Shown here: in pieces, positions 26,483 to 34,817 of the stretch
Position numbering within the stretch: the stretch's first letter is position 1
Layout: each line of letters starts with the position of its first letter
NCBI GenBank assembly: GCA_947166385.1
Contig: CAMVEB010000023.1
Span: 1 to 59,691 of the forward strand
DNA length: 59,691 bases
DNA from: an uncultured Clostridia bacterium
Lineage (GTDB): Bacteria > Bacillota > Clostridia > Christensenellales > Aristaeellaceae
Direction of reading: 5' to 3'
Notes under the pieces: generated by a model
The model's input: only the letters and a program-made list of their open reading frames with translations
What the model was told of the DNA's origin: nothing
The model's database searches: none
Position numbers and translations under genes: made by a program

Positions 26483-26536
26483 TCACCTCAGATATATTTT
26501 GACAACAATTCCGTAAAATCTTGAAACTTCAGGCAT
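26483..26536 (-). pseudogene. DUF4160 remnant (17 codons)
   Basis: A ribosome site GAGGTGA is followed by ATG and the codons for MPEVSRFYGIVVKIYLR, then TGA. The first residues match the usual start of DUF4160 (MPxISRFyGIxI), but the rest of the ~80-residue protein is gone. It stands 4 nt upstream of the DUF2442 gene, the normal partner order, so an internal deletion seems to have removed most of it. Confidence 0.65.
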
Positions 26537-26554
26537 GTCATTCACCTCGTGATC

Positions 26555-26583
26555 ATTGTATCACGATACCATAGTTTGAACAA
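26555..26583 (-). promoter_or_regulatory. promoter of the DUF4160/DUF2442 cassette
   Basis: TTGTTC (26578-26583), 17-nt spacer and TACAAT (26555-26560) on the minus strand, directed against the late operon. Confidence 0.7.
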
Positions 26584-26616
26584 GAATGAATGGAAAAGAA
26601 GAGGATGTAAACGTTC

Positions 26617-27975
26617 ATGTCCAAAAGAAAAAAAGGAAAACGGGATCAACCGGGAGCGGCGGGGGCGGCCCGTGATCCGCAGGCGCAGCTGCGGCTGCTG
26701 GCGTCGATGGACGGGTATGCCAACGCAGCGGCTTTTCTGGGCGAGGATTCGCCGCTGCTGTCGTCGGGGACGTTTCACCGGTCCGGGCTGACCTGGCAGA
26801 AGGAACTGCTGACGACCACCTACCGGGAATTCTGGGTGGCGACGCGGATCATCGACATGCCGTCGGAGGACGCGACGCGGGCGTGGTACACGCTGAGCGG
26901 CGACCTGGCGGAAGAGGATATCGCGGATCTGAAGCGGCTGGAAGCGAAGCACGACGTCAAGGGCGAGATCACGGACGCGATCCGGTGGGCGAGGCTGTAC
27001 GGGGGATCGGCGGCGCTGATGGTGATCCGCGGGGAGGAACGGCGGCTGGACCGGCCGCTGAACACGGACTGGCTGGGACCCGGGTGCTTCCAGGGGCTGC
27101 TGGTTTTCGACCGGACGCAGGGGATCGAACCCTCGACAGAACTGGAGGAGGATCTCAACGATCCGGACTTCGGGCTGCCGAAGTACTACGACGTGGCGCT
27201 GGAGACGGAGGAAAACCGGACGATCCGGATCCATCACTCGCGGCTGCTGCGGTTCGTATGCCGGGAACTGCCGCACGACGAGATGGTGCGGGAGGAATAC
27301 TGGGGGCCCAGCGAGCTGGAGCACCTGTGGGACGAGCTGCAGAAACGGTCGGCGACCTCGGCGAACATCGCGCAGCTGGTTTTCCAGGCGAACGTGACGA
27401 CACTGAAGATGAGCAACTACGGGGCGATGATCTCCATGGGAACGGAAAGCCAGAAGCAGCACCTGCAGGAGCTGATCGCCGCGGAGAACCGATTCCGGAG
27501 CAGTTTCGGGATCCAGCTGCTGTCGAAGGACGACCAGATGGAGAATCATTCGTATAACTTTGCCGGGCTGTCGGACGTGTATGAATGCTTCATGATGGAC
27601 CTGGCGGGGGCATGCGAGATTCCGGCGACGAAGCTGTTCGGGCGGTCGCCGCAGGGATTCCAGGCGACCGGGGAATCGGACATGCGGAACTACTACGAAA
27701 TGATCGCCGGGCTGCAGGAGCGGATGCTGCGGCCGGCCCTGGAGCGGCTGCTGCCGGTGATGGCGGTGTCGTGCTACGGGTTTGTGCCGGATGATCTGGG
27801 ATTCGTGTTCAATCCGCTGACGACGGAATCGCCGGAGAGGATCGCGGAACTGGTGGACAAGCTGTCGGGAGCGGTCATCGAGGCGTATCGGAGCGGGCTT
27901 ATTTCCCGGGAGGCGGCGGTGGCGGAGCTGAAGGCACGGGGCGAGCCCTATGCCTGCTGGACGAAGATTACATGA
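26617..27975 (+). CDS. phage portal protein (DUF1073 type)
   Basis: 452 residues resembling DUF1073 portal proteins of Mu-like and contractile-tail phages: REFWVATRIIDMPSEDATRA near residue 70, WARLYGGSAALMVIRG, HHSRLLRFVCRELP and, towards the end, ATKLFGRSPQGFQATGESD. The portal forms the dodecameric ring at the head vertex through which terminase pumps DNA. N-terminal 20 residues are basic. Spacing to the ribosome site (AAGAGGATG) is long, so translation may start less efficiently. Codons end overwhelmingly in G or C, with G dominating. Confidence 0.8.
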   Translation: MSKRKKGKRDQPGAAGAARDPQAQLRLLASMDGYANAAAFLGEDSPLLSSGTFHRSGLTWQKELLTTTYREFWVATRIIDMPSEDATRAWYTLSGDLAEEDIADLKRLEAKHDVKGEITDAIRWARLYGGSAALMVIRGEERRLDRPLNTDWLGPGCFQGLLVFDRTQGIEPSTELEEDLNDPDFGLPKYYDVALETEENRTIRIHHSRLLRFVCRELPHDEMVREEYWGPSELEHLWDELQKRSATSANIAQLVFQANVTTLKMSNYGAMISMGTESQKQHLQELIAAENRFRSSFGIQLLSKDDQMENHSYNFAGLSDVYECFMMDLAGACEIPATKLFGRSPQGFQATGESDMRNYYEMIAGLQERMLRPALERLLPVMAVSCYGFVPDDLGFVFNPLTTESPERIAELVDKLSGAVIEAYRSGLISREAAVAELKARGEPYACWTKIT

Positions 27976-27991
27976 GATGAGGAGGGATTGT

Positions 27992-29299
27992 TTGAACTAC
28001 TTCGGAACACGGCTGTCGGAAAATATCTCGAGACGGGAGCCGGAGGGGTACCTGTTATGCCTGAATGTGCCGGTGGCGCGGTCGGGTACGCAGGAGTATC
28101 TGCCGGAAGAACTGGGGTTGACAGGGGAGGAAGGGATGATATCCGTCATGCGGCCCGTGGAAGAGGTCTTCGCGGCGGAAACGATGGCGTCCTTCGAAGG
28201 GATGCCGGTGACGAACGATCACCCGAGCGACGGGGTCGACATCGAGAATATCCGGCGGGTGCAGGCCGGACACGCGCACAACATCCGCAGGGGGGCCGGA
28301 GAGGAATCCGACCTGCTGCTGGCGGACCTGATCATCACCGACCCTGGGCTGATCGACGCGATCCTCAATGGAAAGCGGGAGATCAGCTGCGGGTATACGT
28401 ATGAACTGCACGAGGAAAACGGACAGTATATTCAGAGAAAGATTCGCGGGAACCATATCGCCGTGGTGGATGCCGGGCGAGCCGGTCCCCGCGTTTCTAT
28501 ACGGGATCACAAACAAAATGAAAGGAAGGTATCTGGTATGAAGAAATCCCTGAGCAAAATCCTGGCCCGGATGGCCAAAGACGGCGACATCGAGACTGTC
28601 GCGGAGATCATTGAGGAGATGATCGGAGAGGAGACGGACCCTTCCGGAAACGCCGGAGAGACCGCGGCGGAAGGCATCCGGGAAAACGGAAAGGAAAGCG
28701 GCACGGAAGACCCCGCCGTCGAAATCATCACCGAAGAAGGAAACCAGGTCACGGTGGACGAGGACGCGATGGCGGCGATCATCGAGCGGCTGGACCGGCT
28801 GGCGGCGATCAACGAGAAGATGGACCGGCTGATCGCGCTGATCACAGGCGCGGAGGATGAGGATCCGGAAGACCTGCCGGAAGCGGCGGCGGAGGCGATC
28901 GAGGAGACGCTGGAGGCTATCGAGGCCGAGGAAGGAACGGCCGTCACCCCCGAAGCCGCGGAGGAAGTATCGGAGATCATCCAGGAGATCCTGGAACCCG
29001 AGGTTTTCCTGACGCCGGAAGAGGGCATGGAGGATGAGGAAGAGGAAGCGGAAAGATGCCAGAGCGGACAGGATCTCGCGATCCGGACAGCGCTGAAGCT
29101 GACCCAGCCTGTGCTGAAGCAACTGCCCCGGAGCAAGCGGAAGAGGGCCTGCGTGGACCTTATAGCGGAAATGAAGGGGATGCGAGCGACGGACGCCGGC
29201 GTATATGCCGCTCTGGCGAAGATCACGAAGCCCCGGAAAGATCCGAAGGATCTGGGGAGGAAGATCATGGAGAGCCGGAACGTGAACTATCAGAAATGA
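27992..29299 (+). CDS. DUF2213 head maturation/scaffold protein
   Basis: About 435 residues. The N-terminal ~170 residues match DUF2213 (SRREPEGYLLCLNVPVARSG, GMPVTNDHPSDGVD, ISCGYTYELHEENGQY), a family placed where the prohead protease lies in related phages. The C-terminal 250 residues are extremely acidic and coiled-coil-like, as expected of an internal scaffold. The likely roles are capsid assembly scaffold with protease; activity is not proven. I favour a TTG start at 27992 because GAGGAGGG precedes it at the right distance; ATG 27977 lies upstream of that site and is the alternative. A purine-rich stretch AATGAAAGGAAGG occurs within the gene near 28518, before ATG 28538, so a separate internal scaffold start is possible. 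Confidence 0.75.
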   Translation: MNYFGTRLSENISRREPEGYLLCLNVPVARSGTQEYLPEELGLTGEEGMISVMRPVEEVFAAETMASFEGMPVTNDHPSDGVDIENIRRVQAGHAHNIRRGAGEESDLLLADLIITDPGLIDAILNGKREISCGYTYELHEENGQYIQRKIRGNHIAVVDAGRAGPRVSIRDHKQNERKVSGMKKSLSKILARMAKDGDIETVAEIIEEMIGEETDPSGNAGETAAEGIRENGKESGTEDPAVEIITEEGNQVTVDEDAMAAIIERLDRLAAINEKMDRLIALITGAEDEDPEDLPEAAAEAIEETLEAIEAEEGTAVTPEAAEEVSEIIQEILEPEVFLTPEEGMEDEEEEAERCQSGQDLAIRTALKLTQPVLKQLPRSKRKRACVDLIAEMKGMRATDAGVYAALAKITKPRKDPKDLGRKIMESRNVNYQK

Positions 29300-29316
29300 G
29301 AAAGGAGTGACGGCAG

Positions 29317-29802
29317 ATGGGCAAAGTGCTGAAGAATTTTACCAACGGATTCCCGGGAGCGATTTCCCGGGCGGTGGACGATGTCGTGATCTCGCTGCGG
29401 AACGGGAGCGGCGGGGAGATCGAATTCGGGAAGCCGGTTTTCCTGAAGACGGACGGGTCGAACGCCGTGACGGTATTCGACTCCTCGATGAGCGACGCGG
29501 CGCGGTTTGTCGGATTCACCGTGAGGGCCGGGGACAAGACGCCGGAGGAGTATCATTCCTCGACGGCGGTGTACCTGGCGAACGAGCCGGCGGATATCCT
29601 GGTGCGGGGGAGCATCGTGGTTCAGATCGAGACCGCGGCGACGCCCGGGCAGCAGGTGTATATCCGGGTATCGGACGGAAAGCTGACGACTTCGGCGGGA
29701 TCCAGCGGATCGACCATCGCGCTGCCGCATGTGAACGCGCGGACGGCGCGGGACAGCACCGGGCGGTGCGAAATCACCGTGAAAGAACGGAATCTGATGT
29801 GA
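29317..29802 (+). CDS. capsid decoration/cement protein
   Basis: 161 residues, beta-rich. It begins GKVLKNFTNGFPGAISRAVD, with the EFGKPVFLKTDGSNAVTVF and GSIVVQIETAATPGQQVYI segments that mark structural cement proteins in DUF2184-capsid phages. It should bind the outside of the capsid lattice and stabilise it. It lies between the scaffold and the major capsid genes as usual. AAAGGAG precedes ATG 29317. Confidence 0.7.
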   Translation: MGKVLKNFTNGFPGAISRAVDDVVISLRNGSGGEIEFGKPVFLKTDGSNAVTVFDSSMSDAARFVGFTVRAGDKTPEEYHSSTAVYLANEPADILVRGSIVVQIETAATPGQQVYIRVSDGKLTTSAGSSGSTIALPHVNARTARDSTGRCEITVKERNLM

Positions 29803-29816
29803 GAAAGGATGATTAA

Positions 29817-30782
29817 ATGAAAATTCATACCCCAACCATCCGCAAGATGGTGGCGAATGACGCGCTGACCTTCCTGAAGGGGGAACTGGAGAAGATCGAC
29901 GAGACGATCCGGCAACCCCTGACCGGGACGGACTGGCCGCGGGATATGCCGGTCATCACCGGCGGCGGACTGCTGGAGACCATTGCCAGCATTGACGTGA
30001 CGTATGCCTCCACCGGGATGGATGACGACAATATCTTCTACGACGCGGCGAACGATATTCCCGTGATCCAGGCGGATATGAGCAAGTCGGTGGCGAGGTG
30101 CTTCAACTTCGCGGAATTCATGGCGTTCAACCTGATGGAGAAGGACAAGATGCTGTCCGTCGGGCGGGATCCGGAGACGTTCCTGAACAAGGGGATCCGG
30201 CTGCACTGCGACAAGGTGATCGACCGGAATGTGTACGTCGGATTCAAGAAGGTGAACTCCTGCGGGCTGTGCAACAACCCGGCGATCTCCCGGTCGTCCG
30301 CGGTGCCGAACGCGGGAGGGACATCGACCCGGTGGAGCCAGAAGACAGCGGACGAGGTGCTGACGGATATCAACTACGCGCTGTCCGCCGTGTGGCGGGA
30401 CAACGACTGCAGCAGCGACGCGCTGCCGAACCACATCCTGATCCCGGTGGAGCAGTTTGGGCTGCTGGCGACAAGGAAGGTGTCGGATGATTCGGAGAGG
30501 TCGATCCTGACGTATGTGGAGCAGAACAATATCGCGGCGAAGCAGGGGAAGGGGCTGGTGATCTCGCCGTGCAAGTGGTGCGCGGGGATCGGATCGGACA
30601 GCAGCGACAGGATGGTTGTGTATATGAACCAGGTGGACCGGATCTGTTTCAACCTGACGCAGCCACTGCGCAGGATGGTGACGGAGTACGCGGAGATGCG
30701 GGTGAAGATTCCGTATATCGCGCAGTTTTCGGAGGTGAGGTTTTTGTATCCCAGCACTGTGAGGTATATGGACGCCATTTAA
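29817..30782 (+). CDS. major capsid protein (DUF2184)
   Basis: 321 residues of the DUF2184 major capsid family, an HK97-fold variant. Recognisable blocks are YASTGMDDDNIFYDAANDIP, NKGIRLHCDKVIDRNVYVG, NHILIPVEQFGLLATRKVS and, at the end, EMRVKIPYIAQFSEVRFLYP. No N-terminal delta domain is evident; scaffold function is probably supplied by the upstream gene. GAAAGGATGATTAA precedes ATG 29817. A palindromic element begins 18 nt after the stop. Confidence 0.82.
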   Translation: MKIHTPTIRKMVANDALTFLKGELEKIDETIRQPLTGTDWPRDMPVITGGGLLETIASIDVTYASTGMDDDNIFYDAANDIPVIQADMSKSVARCFNFAEFMAFNLMEKDKMLSVGRDPETFLNKGIRLHCDKVIDRNVYVGFKKVNSCGLCNNPAISRSSAVPNAGGTSTRWSQKTADEVLTDINYALSAVWRDNDCSSDALPNHILIPVEQFGLLATRKVSDDSERSILTYVEQNNIAAKQGKGLVISPCKWCAGIGSDSSDRMVVYMNQVDRICFNLTQPLRRMVTEYAEMRVKIPYIAQFSEVRFLYPSTVRYMDAI

Positions 30783-30799
30783 GAGTTCGACCGTGGTAT

Positions 30800-30952
30800 G
30801 GGCAGCCCTGTAGCGGTAATTCCAAACGACAGGCGCTCTCGCTTCGACGTTCACGCAGCGGTTCTAAGCTCTGACTTCGCCTTGCGGCTCGTCATCACTA
30901 AGAACCGGCGTTCGCGCAGACTGTCTTTTTGGAACAACCGCACGGGCTGCCT
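30800..30952. repeat. palindromic element, copy 1
   Basis: Large imperfect palindrome. The left arm (GGGCAGCCCTGTAGCGGTAA, then TTCC and CGACAG) pairs with the right arm (CTGTC, GGAAC, ACCGC, CGGGCTGCC). An inner hairpin CGGTTCT...AGAACCG encloses GAC/GTC and GCC/GGC pairs. It is followed by a purine-rich GAACGAAGGAA stretch. No protein is encoded. Confidence 0.75.
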
Positions 30953-31010
30953 GAGTATGTTTTCGGGTGAGTTTGCTAAGAGAACGAAGGAAAGCATTGT
31001 TCGTGGTAAA

Positions 31011-31260
31011 GGCAGCCCATGCGGTAATTCCTAACGACAGGCGCTCCTTCCGCAATCTCAATCGGCGCGACTGCCCACCGGGCAGATCGCTTGTTTCGAT
31101 TGACCTCAGCTCTGACGAAATTTCCGCCACTGGCGGTCGTCAGAGCTTCGCCCTACGCCGACGTAGCGGTTCTAAGTTCTGACTTCGCCTTGCGGCTCGT
31201 CATCACTAAGAACCGGCGTTCGCGCAGACTGTCTTTTTGGAACAACCGCACGGGCTGCCT
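31011..31260. repeat. palindromic element, copy 2 (expanded)
   Basis: It has the same outer arms as copy 1 and a longer centre with additional perfect hairpins: CTGCCC/GGGCAG and GCTCTGACGA/TCGTCAGAGC. Its right part (31165-31300) repeats 30857-30992 with a single mismatch in 136 bp, offset 308. A short tandem GAACGAAAG repeat (31288-31340) follows and leads into the ribosome site of the next gene. Confidence 0.75.
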
Positions 31261-31365
31261 GAGTATGTTTTCGGGTGAGTTTGCTAAGAGAACGAAGGAA
31301 CGAAAGGAACGAGGGAACGAAAGGAACGAAAGGACCGGAGTACAGAAAAAAAGAAAGGAAGAAAC

Positions 31366-31677
31366 ATGATGACGATTATTTCGAAGGTTTGCGCTGAATT
31401 CCATGACAGGAGCGGCGCAGTGCTTTTTACTGTCAAAGCTGCTGATATTCGGCAGCCGGTGGATGCGCCGGAGAGCATTAAGCAGGATCCGCTGTTCCAG
31501 ATGCTGGTTAACGACGGGTCATTGTCTGTTCCCGGGAATGGGAAGGGGATGAAGAGCCCGGAGAACGAGACTGAAAAGAAAGTGGAGAGGAGAGCGAGGA
31601 AGAAGCCGGAAACGGAGCCGGAAAGCGCGATTGACGCGGCGAAGGACAATGATCCTGCCGAAATGAAAGAGGCATAA
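31366..31677 (+). CDS. small hypothetical head-region protein
   Basis: 103 residues. N-terminal ~55 residues are compact (ISKVCAEFHDRSGAVLFTVK, then QDPLFQMLVNDGSL); the C-terminal half is a Lys/Glu-rich disordered tail. It is not recognised. It lies between capsid and head-tail connector genes, where small head proteins are common. AAAGGAAG precedes the start; ATG 31369 is an equal candidate. Its ribosome site is within the purine repeat that ends the palindromic element. Confidence 0.6.
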   Translation: MMTIISKVCAEFHDRSGAVLFTVKAADIRQPVDAPESIKQDPLFQMLVNDGSLSVPGNGKGMKSPENETEKKVERRARKKPETEPESAIDAAKDNDPAEMKEA

Positions 31678-31683
31678 CCTCCT

Positions 31684-32088
31684 ATGCTTTCCAAGGCTGA
31701 ATTTCTGGAATTCTATCCTCAGTTTTCCTCTTTCACCCCGGACGTTGTCCTGCTGGAGTTTCTCCGGCAGGCCAACGCCCGTTTTTCCGACTTCGGGGAG
31801 GACACGGAAGAGGCGCGGCGGTTGTATACGGCGCACAAGCTGACGATGTACGCGACAACGAGCCTGCCGGCGGAAACGGAGCCCACGATGGACATGATTG
31901 CCGCGGCGGGAAAGGGGAGCCAGAACAGGATCGCGTCGAAGAAGGTCGGGGAAGTGACGGTGACATATTCCAACACGAACGCTGTTTCCGGAGCGGCAGC
32001 CTCGCTGCAGGATCTGAATGAAACGGTATACGGGCTGCAGCTGATCAGTTTATTGAAAATCTATGGGTTTGGGAGATATATCCCATGA
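31684..32088 (+). CDS. head-tail adaptor (DUF4054)
   Basis: 134 residues. It begins MLSKAEFLEFYPQFSSFTPD, the typical start of DUF4054 proteins (FxxxfPeFa), with VVLLEFLRQANARFSDFGED and AHKLTMYATT following. It likely forms the first connector ring under the portal. It overlaps the next gene by 4 nt (ATGA). Confidence 0.78.
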   Translation: MLSKAEFLEFYPQFSSFTPDVVLLEFLRQANARFSDFGEDTEEARRLYTAHKLTMYATTSLPAETEPTMDMIAAAGKGSQNRIASKKVGEVTVTYSNTNAVSGAAASLQDLNETVYGLQLISLLKIYGFGRYIP

Positions 32089-32585
32089 AATTAACAATGA
32101 AAGAAGATCCTGAGGAATTTGAGCAGATTGCCAAAGCATTGAAGGATCTGGGAAAGAAACAGGTGAAGATCGGTCTTCCGCCATCGGCGGGAGGCCGTTT
32201 TCAGTTCATCCTGGCGATCCAGGAGCACGGATCGCCGATCAACAGGATTCCGGCGAGGCCGGTGATCCAGCCGGCGCTGAGCTCGCCGGAGGTGCGGGAC
32301 GCGATCGCGGAAGGGCTGACGGCGGCTGTGGAAGCGGCGTGGAACGGGGACGAAGCCGGGGCACAGGCCGGGCTGGAGGCCGCCGGGCAGGCCGGGGCGG
32401 ACGGGATCCGGGCGTATATCGACGCCGGGGGACTGGCGCCGAACGCGGCGATCACCGTGAGCGGCGGATGGATGAGAAGCCGGGTATCGGGGAAGGCTTT
32501 CTGCGTGGCGGGGAAAGGAAAGAATACGCCGCTGGTGGATACCGGGGCGCTGTATGGCGCGTTTGGATACGAGGTGAGTGAATAA
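32085..32585 (+). CDS. virion morphogenesis / HK97 gp10-like protein
   Basis: 166 residues. KQVKIGLPPSAGG, ILAIQEHGSPINRIPARPVI and NTPLVDTGALYGAFGYEV are the three blocks seen in Mu gpG-like and gp10-like neck proteins (a G-x-IP-x-RPf motif and a final l-x-DTG-x-L). An Ala/Gly-rich middle separates them. It should help join head and tail. The start overlaps the DUF4054 stop. Confidence 0.75.
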   Translation: MKLTMKEDPEEFEQIAKALKDLGKKQVKIGLPPSAGGRFQFILAIQEHGSPINRIPARPVIQPALSSPEVRDAIAEGLTAAVEAAWNGDEAGAQAGLEAAGQAGADGIRAYIDAGGLAPNAAITVSGGWMRSRVSGKAFCVAGKGKNTPLVDTGALYGAFGYEVSE

Positions 32586-32587
32586 AA

Positions 32588-32965
32588 ATGATATCAATGG
32601 ATGTTGCCCTGCTCGATCGGGAGCTGGGCTTTACGCAGTTTACCGTCCGGAGGGTGAGCTATCACCGGCGGAACGGGGCATCGGAGCCGACGGAGCGGGA
32701 GAGGGCGGCGACCGGGTGCATTCATCCGGGGACGCCGGAGATGCTGGAGCTGCTGCCGGAAGAGGAACGGCGGGAGGATTTCATCGCGGTGTATACCGGG
32801 TTCAATCTGTCGACCGGGGAGAACTACGGGCGCGGGGTGTATACCGCGCCGGACAGGATCCTCTGGCAGGGGAAGGAATACCGGGTCGTGCGGGTGAGAA
32901 ACTGGCAGGCGTTCGGGTATACGCAGGCTTTGGCGGTGAGGGTGTATGAAGAGAGCGATTTATGA
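32588..32965 (+). CDS. neck / tail-completion protein
   Basis: 125 residues. The pattern (early FTVRRVSYHRRNG; later VYTAPDRILWQGKEYRVVRV with a Trp and Arg-Val strands) resembles small neck proteins of contractile phages. It overlaps the next gene by 20 nt. The family is not certain. Confidence 0.55.
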   Translation: MISMDVALLDRELGFTQFTVRRVSYHRRNGASEPTERERAATGCIHPGTPEMLELLPEEERREDFIAVYTGFNLSTGENYGRGVYTAPDRILWQGKEYRVVRVRNWQAFGYTQALAVRVYEESDL

Positions 32966-33479
32966 GGCGATCTGCGCGTGCTTCGGGATGGAGCCGGGGT
33001 CGGAGGAGGCGTCGATACTGATCCGGGAAGCGTATCAGGAGCCGGAGAACACGCCGAGGCCGCCGAGGAACGCGGATGTGATTTACTATACCGTTCAGAC
33101 GGATGGGATGAAGGAAGAGGCGCCGGCGGCGTATGAGCGGGTTCATCAGACGTGGACTGTGCACCGGTTTTGCCCGTGGACATTACTGATCGTCTGTTAC
33201 GGTCCGCAGGCTGTATCCAACGCGGGGAAGATTCGATCTTTTCTATTTCTGGATGGGTATTCCTTGCCCAGGAGTATCCTGCGGAAGGCAGGGATCTATC
33301 CTGTGCCGGAACCGAAGGCTCCGATGGAGATTTATGAGCCGGAAGGGTCGCTGTGGAGGAAACGGGCGGATTTGACGATCGCGCTGAGGGTGGAGGAAGA
33401 GATGGTTCATCCGACAAGCATAGACCGTGTGAATAGCACCCCGGAAATCATCGTACACGATTGGCAGCCCATGCGGTAA
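32946..33479 (+). CDS. neck terminator-like protein (gp12/LIC_12616 type)
   Basis: 177 residues. The central part (DVIYYTVQTDGMKEE, TWTVHRFCPWTLLIVCYGP) and the end (LWRKRADLTIALRVEEE) resemble the LIC_12616/gp12-like neck family found just before sheath genes. The last four codons (DWQPMR before the stop) are encoded by the left arm of a palindromic element, so element insertion seems to have supplied a new C-terminus. Confidence 0.6.
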   Translation: MKRAIYEAICACFGMEPGSEEASILIREAYQEPENTPRPPRNADVIYYTVQTDGMKEEAPAAYERVHQTWTVHRFCPWTLLIVCYGPQAVSNAGKIRSFLFLDGYSLPRSILRKAGIYPVPEPKAPMEIYEPEGSLWRKRADLTIALRVEEEMVHPTSIDRVNSTPEIIVHDWQPMR

Positions 33480-33505
33480 TTCCAAACGACAGGCGCTCTC
33501 TTTAC
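33463..33505. repeat. palindromic element, left-arm fragment (copy 3)
   Basis: Only the left arm GGCAGCCCATGCGGTAATTC plus CAAACGACAGGCGCTCTC remains, overlapping the end of the preceding gene. It is followed by GGAACGAAAGGAACGAAAG, which serves as ribosome site for the sheath gene. The right arm is missing. Confidence 0.7.
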
Positions 33506-33530
33506 AGGAACGAAAGGAACGAAAGAAACA

Positions 33531-34646
33531 ATGCTTTCAATTTCTACAATTGCCCAAGTCATCGTCAATGCTCAGAGGGCTACAGTGGCGGCGACGCCTT
33601 TTGACACGGGATTGCTGATGATTAAGGACAGCAACTATCTGGCTGCGAAGAGGCTGAAGAGCTATGGGTCTTCGGCGGAAGCGGCGGCGGGGTTGGTGGC
33701 TGACGGGTTTGGAAATACGACGCAGGCGTATCAGGCGGCGCAGAAGTATTTCGCGGCGTCGCCGGTACCGACAAAGCTGCTGGTATCGTGCTATCCAAGT
33801 TCGGAGACAGCGGTGCGGGCTTTGGATCATATCCTGGATATGACGGCCGGGTTTTACGGAGTGGCGTATGCCGACACCGTCTCCGACGCGGATACCCTCT
33901 CTCTCGTGACTCATATCGAGGGCCTCTCCAAGCCCGTCATGCTCTTTATCCCCCTGACCGGCACCCCGGCGAACGTGGTAGCCGCCAACTCCCTTCTGGA
34001 CCGGCTGCACACCGCCGCCGCCCGCCGGGTCATCGCGACCTACGCCGCCGAGATCTCCGACGCCGCCGCCGTCATGGGCACGGCCATGGGCCTCCAGCTG
34101 GCCCACGCGTCCTCCGCCTTCTCCCTCTGCTATAAGTCGGTCGGCGGCATCCAGCCTTCCGATCTGACCCAGTCCCAGGTGTCCGCGATCCAATCCCTGG
34201 GCGGCAATGTGTATATCACCCGCGGCTATACCCATCTCCTCCTGGAGAAGGGCGCCACCCCCTCCGGGTACCGCTACGATGAGATCCTCTATATGGACTG
34301 CATCGCCGAGGACCTCCAGAATGCCGCCGTCGCCCTCCTGGCCGAGAACCCGGATAAACTCCCCCAGACCGACGACGCCTCGACCCAGTTCATCGCGGCC
34401 TTCTCCTCGATCCTCGCCGGCTATACCGCCCGCGGCGTCCTCGCGACCGCCGTCTGGCGCGGCTCCGCCGTCGGCAGTCTCCGTCCCGGCGACTACCTGG
34501 AAAACGGCTTCGCCCTCTGGGCTGATTCCTACGATACCCAGTCCGATGCCGACCGCGCCGCCCATAAAGCCGTCCCGATCCAGGTCGCCCTGACTCTCGC
34601 CGGCTCCCTGGAATCCATCGTCATCAGCGTCAATGTCCGGGTATAA
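33531..34646 (+). CDS. contractile tail sheath protein (DUF3383)
   Basis: 371 residues of the DUF3383 sheath-like family: FDTGLLMIKDSNYLAAKRL near the start, TKLLVSCYPSSETAVRALD, then GYTHLLLEKGATPSGYRYD and a beta-strand end (ESIVISVNVRV). It polymerises around the tail tube and contracts on infection, marking the phage as a myovirus. Codon use changes sharply near codon 115 (around 33875). Before it codons favour G at third position; after it they favour C. The same switch occurs in other late genes. An antisense transcription unit begins right after the stop. Confidence 0.8.
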   Translation: MLSISTIAQVIVNAQRATVAATPFDTGLLMIKDSNYLAAKRLKSYGSSAEAAAGLVADGFGNTTQAYQAAQKYFAASPVPTKLLVSCYPSSETAVRALDHILDMTAGFYGVAYADTVSDADTLSLVTHIEGLSKPVMLFIPLTGTPANVVAANSLLDRLHTAAARRVIATYAAEISDAAAVMGTAMGLQLAHASSAFSLCYKSVGGIQPSDLTQSQVSAIQSLGGNVYITRGYTHLLLEKGATPSGYRYDEILYMDCIAEDLQNAAVALLAENPDKLPQTDDASTQFIAAFSSILAGYTARGVLATAVWRGSAVGSLRPGDYLENGFALWADSYDTQSDADRAAHKAVPIQVALTLAGSLESIVISVNVRV

Positions 34647-34650
34647 TACA

Positions 34651-34750
34651 AAGAATAACCGCCACTCTGGCAAGTGACGGTTATCTCGCGGTTTTACCGC
34701 ATATAACTCATACATGTTGAGGAGTTAACCGCGTGCGTGGTTCACTCTTC
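34651..34750 (-). ncRNA. antisense RNA unit 1 (no partner ORF)
   Basis: A predicted ~100-nt minus-strand RNA starting near 34750. It ends at the hairpin ATAACCGTCACT/AGTGGCGGTTAT (34655-34684), which pairs better on this strand because the single C-A mismatch on the plus strand becomes G-U here, followed by TCTTTG. A second small hairpin GCGGT-TTT-ACCGC (on the plus strand) lies inside. It equals the antitoxin-like part of the two downstream modules, but no small ORF precedes it here. Confidence 0.6.
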
Positions 34751-34756
34751 GTTATT

Positions 34757-34785
34757 ATAGTACAGCGATAGGGTCTGCTTGTCAA
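34757..34785 (-). promoter_or_regulatory. promoter of antisense RNA 1
   Basis: TTGACA (34780-34785), 17 nt, TACTAT (34757-34762) on the minus strand. Confidence 0.75.
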
Positions 34786-34817
34786 GCAGATCTGTTTTAT
34801 TTTGGAGGAATATTTAC

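Noticed and set aside
27883..27975. Programmed frameshift joining portal and DUF2213 frames
   Set aside because: The frames overlap only because the DUF2213 frame is open upstream; a separate GAGGAGGG-TTG start explains it better.
29622..30854. Long minus-strand open frame opposite the capsid gene
   Set aside because: Low-complexity Arg/His/Pro-rich translation is typical of the reverse frame of G3-rich codons; the plus-strand capsid gene has family support and a ribosome site.
30780..31365. CRISPR array
   Set aside because: Repeats here are long palindromic elements with non-uniform spacing and related content; there are no short identical repeats with regular unique spacers and no cas genes.
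33537..34715. Long minus-strand open frame opposite the sheath gene
   Set aside because: It is a shadow of the sheath gene in GC-rich sequence: composition is Gly/Arg-rich, there is no ribosome site, and the sheath family match is clear on the plus strand.
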